From CATQHS01 sp963422655 (GTDB lineage: Bacteria > Actinomycetota > Acidimicrobiia > Acidimicrobiales > Aldehydirespiratoraceae), in the NCBI GenBank assembly GCA_963422655.1, contig OY730440.1, positions 2,356,001 through 2,420,000 on the forward strand: a stretch of 64,000 bases of DNA. The letters are read 5' to 3'. Numbering within the stretch: position 1 is the first letter of the stretch; each line of letters opens with the position of its first letter. Of this stretch, positions 42,387 to 52,108 are shown in pieces. The notes under the pieces are model-generated. The model searched no databases. It was not told the DNA's origin and was given only the letters and a program-made list of their open reading frames with translations. Both the position numbers and the translations under genes were made by a program.

Positions 42387-43952
42387 TTGAGTGATCGCAG
42401 TTGGTTGACGGGCCGTCGTTGTGTGTCCGTGCTGGGAGTGTTGCTGATAGCGGTCTCGGCCTGCGGGGAGGGCACGAAGGCCGAGGACATACCCGAAAAG
42501 CTGGCGGAGGATGCGTCCACACCGAGCGAACCCGGTCCCGACGAGCCAGTTTCCCGAGATACGGTCCCTGACGAGGTTGATTCCGGGTCTGTTCCCCAAG
42601 AGGAGGAAACCCCGAGTCGGTCCGGGTCGGGCGGGAGCGAACCCGGCTCGGTCCGGTTCGTGAGCCAGAACATCTTGCACGGGGTTGCTTGCCCGGACGG
42701 CAGCGAGGCCTGTGCCCTTCGAGCCCGGATTGCGCTGTTCATGGACCAACTCGCCGAAGCTGGCTGCCCCGAGATGGTGTCGATCCAGGAGGTCAACGAG
42801 CCGATCGTGACGTTGATATCGGCACGAGCCGATGACTGCGGATACGAAGTGGTGTGGGACGGCGATCCCGGGCTCGACCGGGAGGTGGTCTTGACCACCC
42901 TCCACGTGATCGACTCCCAGCGGCGGATACTGGCGGACCGGTTCCGGTCGGTCTACGCGGTGCGGGCGATGTCACCCGTCGGCGTGGTCGACTTCTTGAC
43001 CACTCACCTCGCCTCCAGCGAAGATCGGCCCTGCACTCCCGAGCTGTGCCCTCCTCCTTGTGAGTCCGGGCTGAGCCTGCGTACCTGCCAGGCTCACCAA
43101 GTGCTCCAGTTCGCCCGGGCAGCGGCGATCGCCAGAGGGATCACGGTTGTGGGCGGTGACTTGAATGCAACGGCCGGTGAGCAACCGATTCGGGTGTTCG
43201 CTGATGCCGGATTCGTTGATTCGCATTTGGCCGCTGGCCACAGCGAATGCGACAGGATTACGGGGAAGAAGTGTACCGCGGGACGAGCCGACGAGTCTCT
43301 GCAGGACATGACCGATCCCGACAGCCGGCAACACAGCCGCATCGACTACCTGTTCTACGCTGCTGCCGACCGGAACTGCTCGGTAGGGCCCGATACCGGA
43401 TTGTTCAACGCCGAACCGGTGGTCGGGGAGTTGGCGTTTCCATCCGACCACACCGGTGTGGCGCTCACCCTGGAGTGCGCCACGACCGGAGCCGACAGAG
43501 CCGATGCGACCGGTGCGACCCTTCCCGAGCGGCCGGATTCAGCGGCAACAGCCACGGCAACGACCCAGGAGCTCGATGCAGCTACGGCGGACGCCATCAC
43601 CTTCGCGTTCGAGACCTTCTTGGACGGGTCGATCACCGATATGGAGCTCCGAGTGGCCCAAGTGGAGGACCTGCCCGGGCTACACCGAGCGGTGTTGGAG
43701 ACGTTCTCCCGGTCCGGGGAGTCCGCCGCGATGGTTAATGGTCGCGTCGATTCCGTCTCGCGACCGTCGAGCACCACAGCAGAGGTGATCTACTCGATTC
43801 TGCTGGAGGACCAAATCGTCTTCGCCGGGCGGACCGGTGAGGCCGTCCTCGTCGACGGAGACTGGTTCGTGTCGAAGTCGACCTACTGCGACTTGGCCGC
43901 CCTGGGAGGGGAAGCGGAGACGAGCACCGTGTGTCGAGGCGAGGTCCGGTGA
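42387..43952 (+). CDS. Endonuclease/exonuclease/phosphatase-fold lipoprotein
   Basis: A roughly 520-residue exported protein. TTG 42387 gives a signal with RRC, a hydrophobic core VSVLGVLLIAV and a lipobox SAC, then an acidic Pro/Glu/Ser linker. The EEP domain has FVSQNILHG, the metal Glu in SIQEVNEP, GGDLNATAG, HSRIDYLFY and PSDHTGVAL in correct order, so it should cut phosphodiester bonds (extracellular DNA, RNA or phosphoester). Several Cys pairs (CTPELCPPPC) imply disulfides. A C-terminal domain of about 150 residues (TFAFETFLDGSITDMELRVA onward) resembles a low-molecular-weight binding fold and is unassigned. Confidence 0.75.
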   Translation: MSDRSWLTGRRCVSVLGVLLIAVSACGEGTKAEDIPEKLAEDASTPSEPGPDEPVSRDTVPDEVDSGSVPQEEETPSRSGSGGSEPGSVRFVSQNILHGVACPDGSEACALRARIALFMDQLAEAGCPEMVSIQEVNEPIVTLISARADDCGYEVVWDGDPGLDREVVLTTLHVIDSQRRILADRFRSVYAVRAMSPVGVVDFLTTHLASSEDRPCTPELCPPPCESGLSLRTCQAHQVLQFARAAAIARGITVVGGDLNATAGEQPIRVFADAGFVDSHLAAGHSECDRITGKKCTAGRADESLQDMTDPDSRQHSRIDYLFYAAADRNCSVGPDTGLFNAEPVVGELAFPSDHTGVALTLECATTGADRADATGATLPERPDSAATATATTQELDAATADAITFAFETFLDGSITDMELRVAQVEDLPGLHRAVLETFSRSGESAAMVNGRVDSVSRPSSTTAEVIYSILLEDQIVFAGRTGEAVLVDGDWFVSKSTYCDLAALGGEAETSTVCRGEVR

Positions 43953-44016
43953 GGTCGTAGAACTGGCGGGGTGGAGCCCGCATGGTTGGCTGACTGACGT
44001 GGACAGACAACACCGC

Positions 44017-44029
44017 TATCGTTCGCCCC
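44017..44029 (+). promoter_or_regulatory. Leaderless promoter
   Basis: TATCGT (44017-44022) is followed by 7 nt and GTG 44030. The same ccgctatcgtt string precedes the M1 peptidase gene at 38420. Confidence 0.5.
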
Positions 44030-45520
44030 GTGACGTGGTGGTTATGGGTTCTGGTTGCCGGGGGCTCGGTGTCGGCGTTGGTGACGATCTACGACATCAC
44101 TCAGAAACGCCATGCCGTGCTGCGGAACTTCCCGATCATCGGTCATCTGCGGTACCTGCTGGAGTCGTTCGGTCCTGAGCTGCGCCAGTACATCGTCAGC
44201 GACAACGATGAGGAACGGCCCTTCAACCGCAACCACCGCCGGTGGATCTACGCCACGGCCAAAAAGGAGAATCCCTACTTCGGGTTCGGGTCCGACAACC
44301 GGGTCGAAGACGATGGTTACGTGTTCTTCCGTCACTCAGCTTTCCCGATCGACGATGACGACCCCACCGACGAGCTGGCCGCCCGCAAGGTCTTGGGTGC
44401 GTGGCGGAACCGGCCCGGCGCATTCCGACCCTCGTCAATCGTCAACATCTCGGGCATGTCATATGGGTCGCTGTCGGGTCCGGCCATCGAGGCACTGAAC
44501 CGAGGCTCGGCTTTGGCCCGATGTCTTCACAACACCGGCGAGGGCGGCATCAGTGGTCACCACCGTCACGGCGGTGACTTGGTGTTTCAAGTCGGCACCG
44601 GTTACTTCGGGGCCCGTGACGGCGCCGGACAGTTCTCCATCGACGCCTTTTTGGCTTCGGTCGACTCGGCTCCGGTGAAGGCCGTGGAGTTGAAGCTCAG
44701 CCAGGGCGCCAAACCCGGTCTCGGCGGAGTACTTCCCGGCACCAAGGTGACGCCAGCTATTGCTGCCGCCCGAGGTGTTCCGGTAGGCGTGACCGTTCGT
44801 AGCCCCAATCACCATGCGGAGTTCGACGACGTGGCTGGTCTGGTCGATTTCGTGGAGCGTTTGGCCGAAGCCTCAGGGCTGCCGGTGGGAGTCAAGTCGG
44901 CCGTGGGTGACAACCGGTTCTGGATCGAGTTGGCCCAGCACATGGCCGCCACCGGCCGCGGTCCCGATTTCATTGCTATCGATGGAGGGGAGGGCGGCAC
45001 CGGAGCCGGGCCGCTCACCTTCACCGACAACGTGGGTTTGCCCTTCCGAGCCGGCTTCGTCGAGGTGTATCGAGCCTTCGTAGCCGCCGGCCTGCACCAC
45101 GAAGTCGTGTTCATAGGAGCAGGCAAACTCGGTTTTGCCCCGGAAGCCATGGTGGCCATGGTCATGGGCGTAGACATGATCAACGTGGGTCGAGAAGCCA
45201 TGATGGCTATCGGCTGTATCCAGGCTCAGCGCTGCCATAGCGGCCGCTGCCCTACCGGCGTCGCCACCCAGAATCGATGGTTGACCCGGGGGCTCGACCC
45301 GGACGACAAGTTCGTGCGGCTGGCCAACTACGTATCTGGTCTGCGAGCCGAGCTCTGCCGACTGAGCCAGGCCATGGGCGTGCCTCATCCGTCGCTGGTG
45401 GCCCCCGATGCGGTGGAGATACGAGGTAGTGACGGTCGGTTGGTGCCCCTGCTCGAAGCGTTGGGCTACGAGCCGGAGGCGAGAGCGGCCCGCATCTGTC
45501 CTCTGGCTCAGGTTTCTTGA
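44030..45520 (+). CDS. FMN-binding glutamate-synthase-family protein
   Basis: A 496-residue protein with an N-terminal membrane helix (WWLWVLVAGGSVSALVTIY), then the glutamate synthase FMN/Fe-S TIM barrel: NISGMSYGSLSGPAIEALN, LSQGAKPGLGGVLPGTKV, DGGEGGTGAGPLTFTDNVG, and CHSGRCPTGVATQ with the cluster cysteines. The stand-alone family reduces or oxidises amino-acid-like substrates with FMN. It lacks the GlnA-type amidotransferase domain, so it is not a full glutamate synthase. GTG 44030 is leaderless. It runs 13 nt into the convergent UPF0182 gene. Confidence 0.85.
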   Translation: MTWWLWVLVAGGSVSALVTIYDITQKRHAVLRNFPIIGHLRYLLESFGPELRQYIVSDNDEERPFNRNHRRWIYATAKKENPYFGFGSDNRVEDDGYVFFRHSAFPIDDDDPTDELAARKVLGAWRNRPGAFRPSSIVNISGMSYGSLSGPAIEALNRGSALARCLHNTGEGGISGHHRHGGDLVFQVGTGYFGARDGAGQFSIDAFLASVDSAPVKAVELKLSQGAKPGLGGVLPGTKVTPAIAAARGVPVGVTVRSPNHHAEFDDVAGLVDFVERLAEASGLPVGVKSAVGDNRFWIELAQHMAATGRGPDFIAIDGGEGGTGAGPLTFTDNVGLPFRAGFVEVYRAFVAAGLHHEVVFIGAGKLGFAPEAMVAMVMGVDMINVGREAMMAIGCIQAQRCHSGRCPTGVATQNRWLTRGLDPDDKFVRLANYVSGLRAELCRLSQAMGVPHPSLVAPDAVEIRGSDGRLVPLLEALGYEPEARAARICPLAQVS

Positions 45521-48438
45521 CCCGGCACCGCCTGGGTCAACTGGGTGAGGAGCCGCTCGATCAAGGCGTCGATGGAGGCCGAGGTCTCGGCCTGCTGATC
45601 CCGGAGGGACTGAAGCTCTGATATCAGCTCAGCTATGTCCGGATCGGTACCGCCAGAACCCAAGTCGGGTGGCTCCGGCAACGGATCGGTCCCGCCGCCG
45701 ACAGGATCAGGGGAGCCGGTCGAACGGCCGCCGTCGGCTACGGGCGGCAGGATGATGTCGCTGAAGTCTTCGTCGGGGAAGAGCTTCTCCAGTGCCTCTT
45801 CGAAGCTGTTGGCCATAGCGGTGCGGTCGCCCACGGCCGCTATGACGCCGGCCAGCAGCGGAATCTGAGTGCCCTGGGCTTTGACGTACAGCGGTCGCAC
45901 GTACAGCACCGAGTTGTCCACCGGTAGTAGCAGTAGGTCCCCGAAGTCGACCGAGGAGCCTTGGTCGTTGAGCAACGTGAGCTCGCGACTGATTTCCGGG
46001 TTGGTCGAAATGTTCGAAGCCACGATGGCCGGTCCCGGCGCCAGCAAATTCGACATCTCGTAGGACACCAGCCGCGAACTACCGTCCGGGTTCGTCTCTC
46101 CCACCATGAAAGCGGTGAGTTCCTTGCGGCTGTCATCATCGGATACCGGCACGAACGAGCGCAAAGTCACGTAAGAAACCTCGTCCTCGCCCGGCAACTG
46201 AATGAGCGAGTAGTAGGGTGACACCCGTCGCTCCCGGCTGGTTATCACTCCGCTGGCGTCGATGGAGGTCTCAGCTATGCCTCCGGCGCCAACGCTGCGG
46301 CCCGGGTCCTGGGCTACGGCCCATCTCTCGGTGCCGATGATCAAGGCTTCGGGTTCTGTGACCTGGTACGAGGCCCACATATTGGTCTGGACAGTGAAAA
46401 GATCGTTCGGGTAGCGAAGGTGATCGCGCAGCCCGGCCGGCATGGTCTCGAAGTCTTCGAACAAGTCGGGGAATGCGCTCTGCCAGGCCTCGATGATGGG
46501 GTCTTCGATCGGCATCACGTAGAGGGTGACGTCGCCGTCGTAGGCATCAACCACGACCTTGACCGAGTTGCGAATGTAGTTGGCCGGCCCGGCCCGCAGG
46601 TCGGCCTGACTCGGCAGTCCACTGGTGTCGGCCTCCTGGGAGTACGGATACCGGGTTGTCGTCGTGTAGGCGTCGAGCACGTAGTGGATGCGACCGTCGA
46701 ACACCACCGGGTACACATCGGAGTCCAGCTCCAGGAACGGGACCACTTCGGCGACTCGCTTCCGGACGTCGCGTACGTAGATGATCCGGGTGTCGTCGTT
46801 GACGAAGTTGGAAATGAGCGGATCGAACTCAGCGAAGCGAAGGGCGAATGAGGCCCGCCTCAAGAACGACCCCATGGACACACCGCCGTTCCCGTCGTAA
46901 CGAAAGCTGACGTCTTGCCCGTTGCCATCGACGTAGTCGACCTCGTCTCTGGTGGCGCCCACCAAGGCGTAGCCGGAGATGTTCTCCCCTATGTAGATCT
47001 GGGGTTCGTCCAACTCGATGTCCAGCCGCGGGTCGATGTCCACGGGCAGGCCGCCGGTCACGAATTCGGGACTGCCCCGCACGTTGGTGACATTGGCTCG
47101 AGCCATGGCCATCCCGTACCCGTGGGTTATGGCCACGTGCCTACGCTCCCACGAGCCCAACTCGCCCAGGTTCAGTTCCCGAGCGGCCAACACCACTTGG
47201 GTGAGCTCGCCGTCCACCGGGTATCGATCGACGTCGAGAACCGTGGAGAACCGGTAGAAGTCACGCTCGCCCTGGTCCTTCTCGAAGGTGTCGGTGAGAG
47301 TGAACGGGTCGAGGATCCTGGTGTTGCGGATGGTTTTCTTCGCGGCCTTGATCTGGTCGGCGCTGAGATCGGTGCGGTAGTCGAACGTCTCGAGGGCCAC
47401 GTCGTCGTCCGGCAGTAGTGAGTAAGCAGCTCGGGTGGCCGAGATGTTGTCGATCGTGTACTGGGCCTCCCGGGCCGTCTCGTTGGGTTCGACCCGGAAC
47501 CGCTGCACGAAGGCCGGGTATATCCCGCCCACCACAATGGTCACGAAGGCCCACAACCCCACAGCCAGCACCGGCAGCACCCAGCCTCGCCGACGCAGGT
47601 TCACCACCAGCAGGACTACGGCGAACAGCGAGATCAGTAGCAGCAACCCCAGCGCCGGCAGTCTGGCCTTGACGTCGGTGTAGAGGGCGCCGTTGACCAC
47701 GCCTTGGTCCGACACCGTGAGCTCGTAACGGGCCAACCAGTAGTCGGCGGCCTTGACGAGGGCGAGCACGGCCAGGATGGCCGACAGGTGCACCTTGACC
47801 TGTGGGGTCACCCGTTGCGGGCCTCGGGTCTGGATGCGGATGCCGCCGTTCACGTAATGGGCGATGGCGACCAAGACGAAGATGAGGACGAAAGCGGCAA
47901 AGCCCCAGCTCACCAGGAAAGACAGGAACGGGAGCTGGAACACGTAGAAACCGATGTCGGTGCCGAAGAGCGGGTCGTCGATGCCGAAGTCTCGGCTATT
48001 GGTGAACAGAAGCCAGTTCTCCCATTGACTCGAAACCCCAGCACAGGCCATGAGGGTGAACAGCAGCGACACGACAGTGCGGACGAGCTTTGTTCGCCCG
48101 CCGACGGCGGTGTGATAGCGGCTCAGTAGCTCCTCTTCGGGGCCCGGGGGTCGCAGTTTCGGGGCGAGGCGATCGGCGAGGAGTAGGTTGCCCCACGCCA
48201 GTAAGAAGAATGCTGCTCCGAAGATCAGGGCCAAGGCCAGCTTGGCCACCAGCACCCGTTGCCATACGTCGGTGCGATCCAGCGAGTCGAACCACAAGTA
48301 GTCGGTGTAGAACCGGGCCGTCCCCCGAAGAGAGAAGATCAAGACGAGCATGCCGACGAATACCAGTGCGGCGGCGATCCGGCCGCGGCGTCCGAACCGG
48401 CGCCTTCCGTCAGATCCCATGGGCGTCATGGTTTGCAT
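45508..48438 (-). CDS. UPF0182-family membrane protein
   Basis: A 976-residue protein with about seven membrane helices in its first 320 residues (RIAALLFVGML-like RIAAALVFVGMLVLIFSLRG; LVSWGFAAFVLIFVLVAIAH) and a very large extracytoplasmic domain with VVDAYDGDVTLYVM and VVVDAY-type repeats, as in actinobacterial UPF0182 proteins. An acidic Pro/Gly-rich tail and a final coiled-coil (SELQSLRDQQAETSASIDA) follow. The function is not known; a role in the cell envelope is often suggested. ATG 48438 follows GGAGG and lies 2 nt from the DivIVA-like gene, so they are one operon. Confidence 0.9.
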   Translation of the reverse strand: MQTMTPMGSDGRRRFGRRGRIAAALVFVGMLVLIFSLRGTARFYTDYLWFDSLDRTDVWQRVLVAKLALALIFGAAFFLLAWGNLLLADRLAPKLRPPGPEEELLSRYHTAVGGRTKLVRTVVSLLFTLMACAGVSSQWENWLLFTNSRDFGIDDPLFGTDIGFYVFQLPFLSFLVSWGFAAFVLIFVLVAIAHYVNGGIRIQTRGPQRVTPQVKVHLSAILAVLALVKAADYWLARYELTVSDQGVVNGALYTDVKARLPALGLLLLISLFAVVLLVVNLRRRGWVLPVLAVGLWAFVTIVVGGIYPAFVQRFRVEPNETAREAQYTIDNISATRAAYSLLPDDDVALETFDYRTDLSADQIKAAKKTIRNTRILDPFTLTDTFEKDQGERDFYRFSTVLDVDRYPVDGELTQVVLAARELNLGELGSWERRHVAITHGYGMAMARANVTNVRGSPEFVTGGLPVDIDPRLDIELDEPQIYIGENISGYALVGATRDEVDYVDGNGQDVSFRYDGNGGVSMGSFLRRASFALRFAEFDPLISNFVNDDTRIIYVRDVRKRVAEVVPFLELDSDVYPVVFDGRIHYVLDAYTTTTRYPYSQEADTSGLPSQADLRAGPANYIRNSVKVVVDAYDGDVTLYVMPIEDPIIEAWQSAFPDLFEDFETMPAGLRDHLRYPNDLFTVQTNMWASYQVTEPEALIIGTERWAVAQDPGRSVGAGGIAETSIDASGVITSRERRVSPYYSLIQLPGEDEVSYVTLRSFVPVSDDDSRKELTAFMVGETNPDGSSRLVSYEMSNLLAPGPAIVASNISTNPEISRELTLLNDQGSSVDFGDLLLLPVDNSVLYVRPLYVKAQGTQIPLLAGVIAAVGDRTAMANSFEEALEKLFPDEDFSDIILPPVADGGRSTGSPDPVGGGTDPLPEPPDLGSGGTDPDIAELISELQSLRDQQAETSASIDALIERLLTQLTQAVPGQET

Positions 48439-48440
48439 GA

Positions 48441-49871
48441 TCAGACCTCCGTCGAGTTCTGCGGGCTGCCGACGGCGGCCAGGGCTGATTCGGCGGCTCG
48501 GGGGGCTCGCCGGGTGCGGGACTCCCGGTAGAGGACGCTCACGATGGCGTTCAACTCGGCGACTTCGGTGGTGCGGTCGAGGGCTTCACGCAATCGGTTC
48601 CGCATTGGTGCCACCAAGGTTTCCGTGATGGCCGCAGTAGCAGCGTCAACATCGAACTCGCTCACTTTCACATCGATATCGGAGGCGTAGTCTTGCAGAG
48701 GTCCGGGGACGACCGCAGTGAAGGAAGCCGCGGCATCCCTGTCGGTCAGCAGGTTAGCGATGGCTGCGGCCCCTTCCCGCCGGAGCGCGTCGAGCAGTTC
48801 GCCCTGCTCGTCGACAACTCTTTGCTTCAGGGCTCGGGTGATCTCTCCGATAGCGGCTGATCGGGCTGCATCGACAGCCTCTTCGACTCCGGTTCTGTCG
48901 CTGTTGCTGCCGGTGGCGGTGGTGGTACTGGTCACGATCTCGTCCGGGCGTTCTTCATGATCTTCGGGCACCGCGGTTCGCAGTCGGGCGAAAAGGTCGT
49001 CGATACCGCTCGGAGCATTGATGTCTTCTACCTCGTTTTCGGCTTCGACCTCGGTTTGGGGCGGCGGGACGACCTCGGTTTGGGGCGGCGGGACGATCTC
49101 GGGTTCGGGCCGCGGTTCGATCTCGGGTTCGGGCCGCGGGACGCCGTCTCCGACGGCACCGGATCGGTCCGATGGCTCGACCATCGGATGTCCGATTATC
49201 CGAGCCGCGTCGAGTTCGGTCTCGAGTGCTTCAGCCGTTGTTTCTGGTTCGGCGGCGATACGCAACCCGGCCCGTTCTGCTGCCGCTCGGGCCTCGGGCA
49301 CGGACTCGATCAGCCCAGCCACCGATCTGTCCAGCTCCTGCTGGGTCGAGGCGAACGACTCCAGCAACCGGTCAGCAGCGGCCCGTAACTGCTCAATTTC
49401 GGCCCGGTACACTTGGCGCTTGCGGGCCAGCTCACCCAGCATCTGCTTGCGCACGGCCCGGGCCTCGGCCACGATCTCTCGCCCTTGGGCTCGACTCTCG
49501 TCCACGATCTGGGCCGCATCGGAGCGAGCTTGCACGAGCAGTTGCTCTCGTTCTGCTGCGGCTCGCTCGGCCCGCTGTTGGGCCGCCACTCTGGCCGCTT
49601 CGAGTACACGTACTGCCTCCTCGCCCAACGCTTCGGTGACTTCTTTTGCCCTCAGCTCCGACGGAGGGATGGACTCCTGCTCCTCGATACGGGACTGGAG
49701 TTGGTCGATCCAGGCTCGCAACCGTCGAATCTCTTCTACGGCCGATCTCAGGTCGGCGGTCACGCGAGCCCGGTCGAAGCCGCGCCGGACGACCGGGAAG
49801 TCAGCGGCCTCGAGCCGGTGCAGGTCGAGTTGATCTCCTCGGTCCAGTGTCGCTGCAAAATTCAATGTCAC
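48441..49871 (-). CDS. DivIVA-like coiled-coil protein
   Basis: A 476-residue protein. The N-terminal 30-75 (FPVVRRGFDRARVTADLRSA) is the DivIVA membrane-targeting motif with the FxxxxRGYD-like sequence, followed by a long coiled coil of Ala, Arg and Glu (AERAAAEREQLLVQARSDA). A Pro-Glu linker has PEPEIEPRPEPEIVPPPQTE, made of 27/30-nt in-frame repeats. The C-terminal half is another helical region. Such proteins organise polar growth or division machinery. GTG 49871 is the family start. It lies upstream of UPF0182. Confidence 0.75.
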   Translation of the reverse strand: MTLNFAATLDRGDQLDLHRLEAADFPVVRRGFDRARVTADLRSAVEEIRRLRAWIDQLQSRIEEQESIPPSELRAKEVTEALGEEAVRVLEAARVAAQQRAERAAAEREQLLVQARSDAAQIVDESRAQGREIVAEARAVRKQMLGELARKRQVYRAEIEQLRAAADRLLESFASTQQELDRSVAGLIESVPEARAAAERAGLRIAAEPETTAEALETELDAARIIGHPMVEPSDRSGAVGDGVPRPEPEIEPRPEPEIVPPPQTEVVPPPQTEVEAENEVEDINAPSGIDDLFARLRTAVPEDHEERPDEIVTSTTTATGSNSDRTGVEEAVDAARSAAIGEITRALKQRVVDEQGELLDALRREGAAAIANLLTDRDAAASFTAVVPGPLQDYASDIDVKVSEFDVDAATAAITETLVAPMRNRLREALDRTTEVAELNAIVSVLYRESRTRRAPRAAESALAAVGSPQNSTEV

Positions 49872-49928
49872 TCCAGGTTCGAGCCCGGTCGGTACCGGTG
49901 GCCGTCGGCGGGGGCCACCCTCCCAATG

Positions 49929-51104
49929 CTACGGGGTGAACGGGCCGGGACGGACGATGGCTTCGCCTCCTTTGGCAACCAGCGCGGCCAGAGCTTGTGT
50001 CAGTGAGGAAACTTCGATCACGTCCATATCGTCGGCCCCCTTCGTTGCTTTGGCGTTCGAACCCGACGGAACGATGAACAAGTCGGCGTCGGCTCGCTCG
50101 GCGGCCACCATCTTCTGGGCGATTCCACCGACCGGGCCGACCGAGCCGTCGAGGGCGATCGTGCCTGTGACAGCCACTGTCAGGCCGCCGGTGAGCTCAC
50201 CGGGGGTCAAGACGTCGAGGATGGCCAAAGTGAAGGCGAGACCGGCCGACGGGCCGCCGAAAGAGCCTGACTCGATGGCTACCTCGAAGGGGAGATCCCT
50301 GTACTTCAGACGTTCCCGCACGCCCCGGATTCCCAGGAACCCGCCTTCGTTGTCGGGATGCTTCCCCAGGGTGACGGTGACTTCATGGCTTCGCAAAACG
50401 GTGTCGGGGATTTCCGCGGTTACGGTCACTGTCGTACCGGGACCTCGGCCGGCCAGGAGCTTCTGGAGAGAGGCCAAGCTCGTGACCGGGTTACCGTCCA
50501 GGGCGACGATCACCCAGTCAGGGTCCAAGAGCCCGTCGGCAGGGGTTCCCTCGACGGTGGAGTCGAACTCCAGGCCGGTGGCCTGCATCACTTCGATTCC
50601 GAGGTGTTTCAAGGCCACGAGCACAGCCGCGTTCTTGGATGCTGCCATTAGCTGAAGGTTGTGATCTCGCTGCTCATCAGATGTGCGATCTCCGAAAACG
50701 GAGTCTCGGGGGTGCAACTCGATCGAGTCGCGTAACGACGCCTGCACCCACTCGGCGATCGTGATGCTGTCGTCGATAGACACCGTTGTGAACAGGATCT
50801 TTCCGGTAGGACGGAAGACCTCGAGGCCCGAGACTTTCAATAGGTCCGCAGCGGTGTCGGCTGCCCCGGGTTCGAAGGCTACGGCGCCGTCGTCCACGAT
50901 CGAGGACCCCGGCACTATCCGGCCCGCCCATTTGGCCGGTACGAGCAGGACAGCCGCGATCACCGCTATCGATACGACGACGATCGACACCGCCGCCATC
51001 AGGCGTCGACGGCGGTACCACGGGACGGGGGGAAGGGTCCGAGGTGATCGCGATTCCGGTGGCGGGATCGCTAGTGTGTCGCCTGCTGTGTCGTCTTTGC
51101 TCAT
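49929..51104 (-). CDS. YlbL-type PDZ/Lon-like serine protease
   Basis: A 391-residue membrane-bound protease: cytoplasmic N-terminus with YRRRR, one helix (LMAAVSIVVVSIAVIAAVLL), a PDZ domain (DWVIVALDGNPVTSLASLQK), and a Lon-type C-terminal domain with the Ser in SFGGPSAGLAFTLAIL and Lys in VGGIAQKMVAAE. It degrades periplasmic or membrane-associated proteins; in relatives it regulates competence or cell-envelope peptides. ATG 51104. It is divergent from the small membrane protein at 51129. Confidence 0.85.
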   Translation of the reverse strand: MSKDDTAGDTLAIPPPESRSPRTLPPVPWYRRRRLMAAVSIVVVSIAVIAAVLLVPAKWAGRIVPGSSIVDDGAVAFEPGAADTAADLLKVSGLEVFRPTGKILFTTVSIDDSITIAEWVQASLRDSIELHPRDSVFGDRTSDEQRDHNLQLMAASKNAAVLVALKHLGIEVMQATGLEFDSTVEGTPADGLLDPDWVIVALDGNPVTSLASLQKLLAGRGPGTTVTVTAEIPDTVLRSHEVTVTLGKHPDNEGGFLGIRGVRERLKYRDLPFEVAIESGSFGGPSAGLAFTLAILDVLTPGELTGGLTVAVTGTIALDGSVGPVGGIAQKMVAAERADADLFIVPSGSNAKATKGADDMDVIEVSSLTQALAALVAKGGEAIVRPGPFTP

Positions 51105-51128
51105 TGCGTCCGGGCCCGCCCTCCGGCT

Positions 51129-51446
51129 GTGGTGGACCCCCTAGCTTGCCACGACCCCGATCTCGAGCCGCACCGATTCGATGCGGCTCCGCCTTTGGGT
51201 GCGGTCCGACCACCCGAGGCGATCCGTTGGCCCCGCGTGATCGATGTCTTGAGATTGTTGGGTCTGGTCCGTAAAGACGTTCCCCGCGCCGTTGTCGGTC
51301 CCAGGGCATTCGTGCGGTGGTGGGAGCGCATCGGGGCTGCCGTTGTGCTGGCGGCCATCGTCGCCGGTCTGGGCGTAGCACTTGCTGCGGTCATCGGAGT
51401 GACCGTAGTAGGAGCCGGGTTCCTTCTGGAGCAGGCCATCAGTTGA
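51129..51446 (+). CDS. Small membrane protein, unknown
   Basis: A 105-residue protein with one or two helices (ERIGAAVVLAAIVAGLGVAL, then AVIGVTVVGAGFLLEQ) after a Pro/Arg-rich head. I do not recognise the family. GTG 51129 starts directly from the divergent promoter region, and its TGA overlaps the HEAT-repeat start (TTGA), so the two are made together. Confidence 0.55.
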   Translation: MVDPLACHDPDLEPHRFDAAPPLGAVRPPEAIRWPRVIDVLRLLGLVRKDVPRAVVGPRAFVRWWERIGAAVVLAAIVAGLGVALAAVIGVTVVGAGFLLEQAIS

Positions 51447-52108
51447 CCGGCCCGGCGAATCCGGGACCCGACTCCGTTGACCGCCGCCGGATCGTGGCCG
51501 TGGCCGGGCATCGAGGCGATGCCGCTACGGCCCGTCACCATCTCGACGATCCCGACCCCAAGGTGCGGGAAGCGGCCCTTCGGGCCTTGGCCCGGGCCGG
51601 AGTTCTGAGCCCGGCCGAGTTGGAATCAGCCCTTGCCGATGACGATCCGGCCGTGCGAGCAGCCGCCCTCGAGTTGGCCGCCGCTCGGCCCGAAGTTCCC
51701 GCCGCCTCGATCATGGCTCTGCTCGACGATCCCGACCCTCGGGTGGTGGAGACGGCCGCTTGGACCTGCGGGGAGCGAGACGCCGGTGCCGGTGGTGGCA
51801 CGGACCCCGATGAGATCGTCTCGGCTCTGGCCAGGGTGTCGGTCGGCCACGACGACGCCTTGTGCCGGGAGTCGGCGGTGGCGGCCTTGGGTGCTCTGGG
51901 CCACCCGGCCGGCTTGCCGGCCGTTCTTGCCGCTCTCGATGACAAACCGGCTGTGAGGCGCCGAGCGGTGATTGCTCTGTCTCCCTTCTCCGGGGCCTCG
52001 GTCGAGGCCGCCATCGATCGGGCCCGGGTCGATCGTGATCGTCAGGTACGCGAGGCCGTCGAGGAACTGCGCGGTCCGGCCCCGATCGTCAGGGCCGAAC
52101 TCCCATGA
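51443..52108 (+). CDS. HEAT-repeat protein
   Basis: A 221-residue protein made of alpha-helical repeats: HHLDDPDPKVREAALRALAR, LADDDPAVRAAALELAA, LLDDPDPRVVETAAWTCGER, and LDDKPAVRRRAVIALSPF. These HEAT/PBS-lyase-type repeats are generally protein-binding scaffolds. TTG 51443 overlaps the previous stop. Its last 20 nt overlap the end of the convergent MreB gene. No catalytic domain is present. Confidence 0.75.
   Translation: MTGPANPGPDSVDRRRIVAVAGHRGDAATARHHLDDPDPKVREAALRALARAGVLSPAELESALADDDPAVRAAALELAAARPEVPAASIMALLDDPDPRVVETAAWTCGERDAGAGGGTDPDEIVSALARVSVGHDDALCRESAVAALGALGHPAGLPAVLAALDDKPAVRRRAVIALSPFSGASVEAAIDRARVDRDRQVREAVEELRGPAPIVRAELP

Noticed and set aside
45508..49871. Long plus-strand frames opposite UPF0182 and DivIVA
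   Set aside because: They are GC-rich third-position shadows without starts, ribosome sites or domains.
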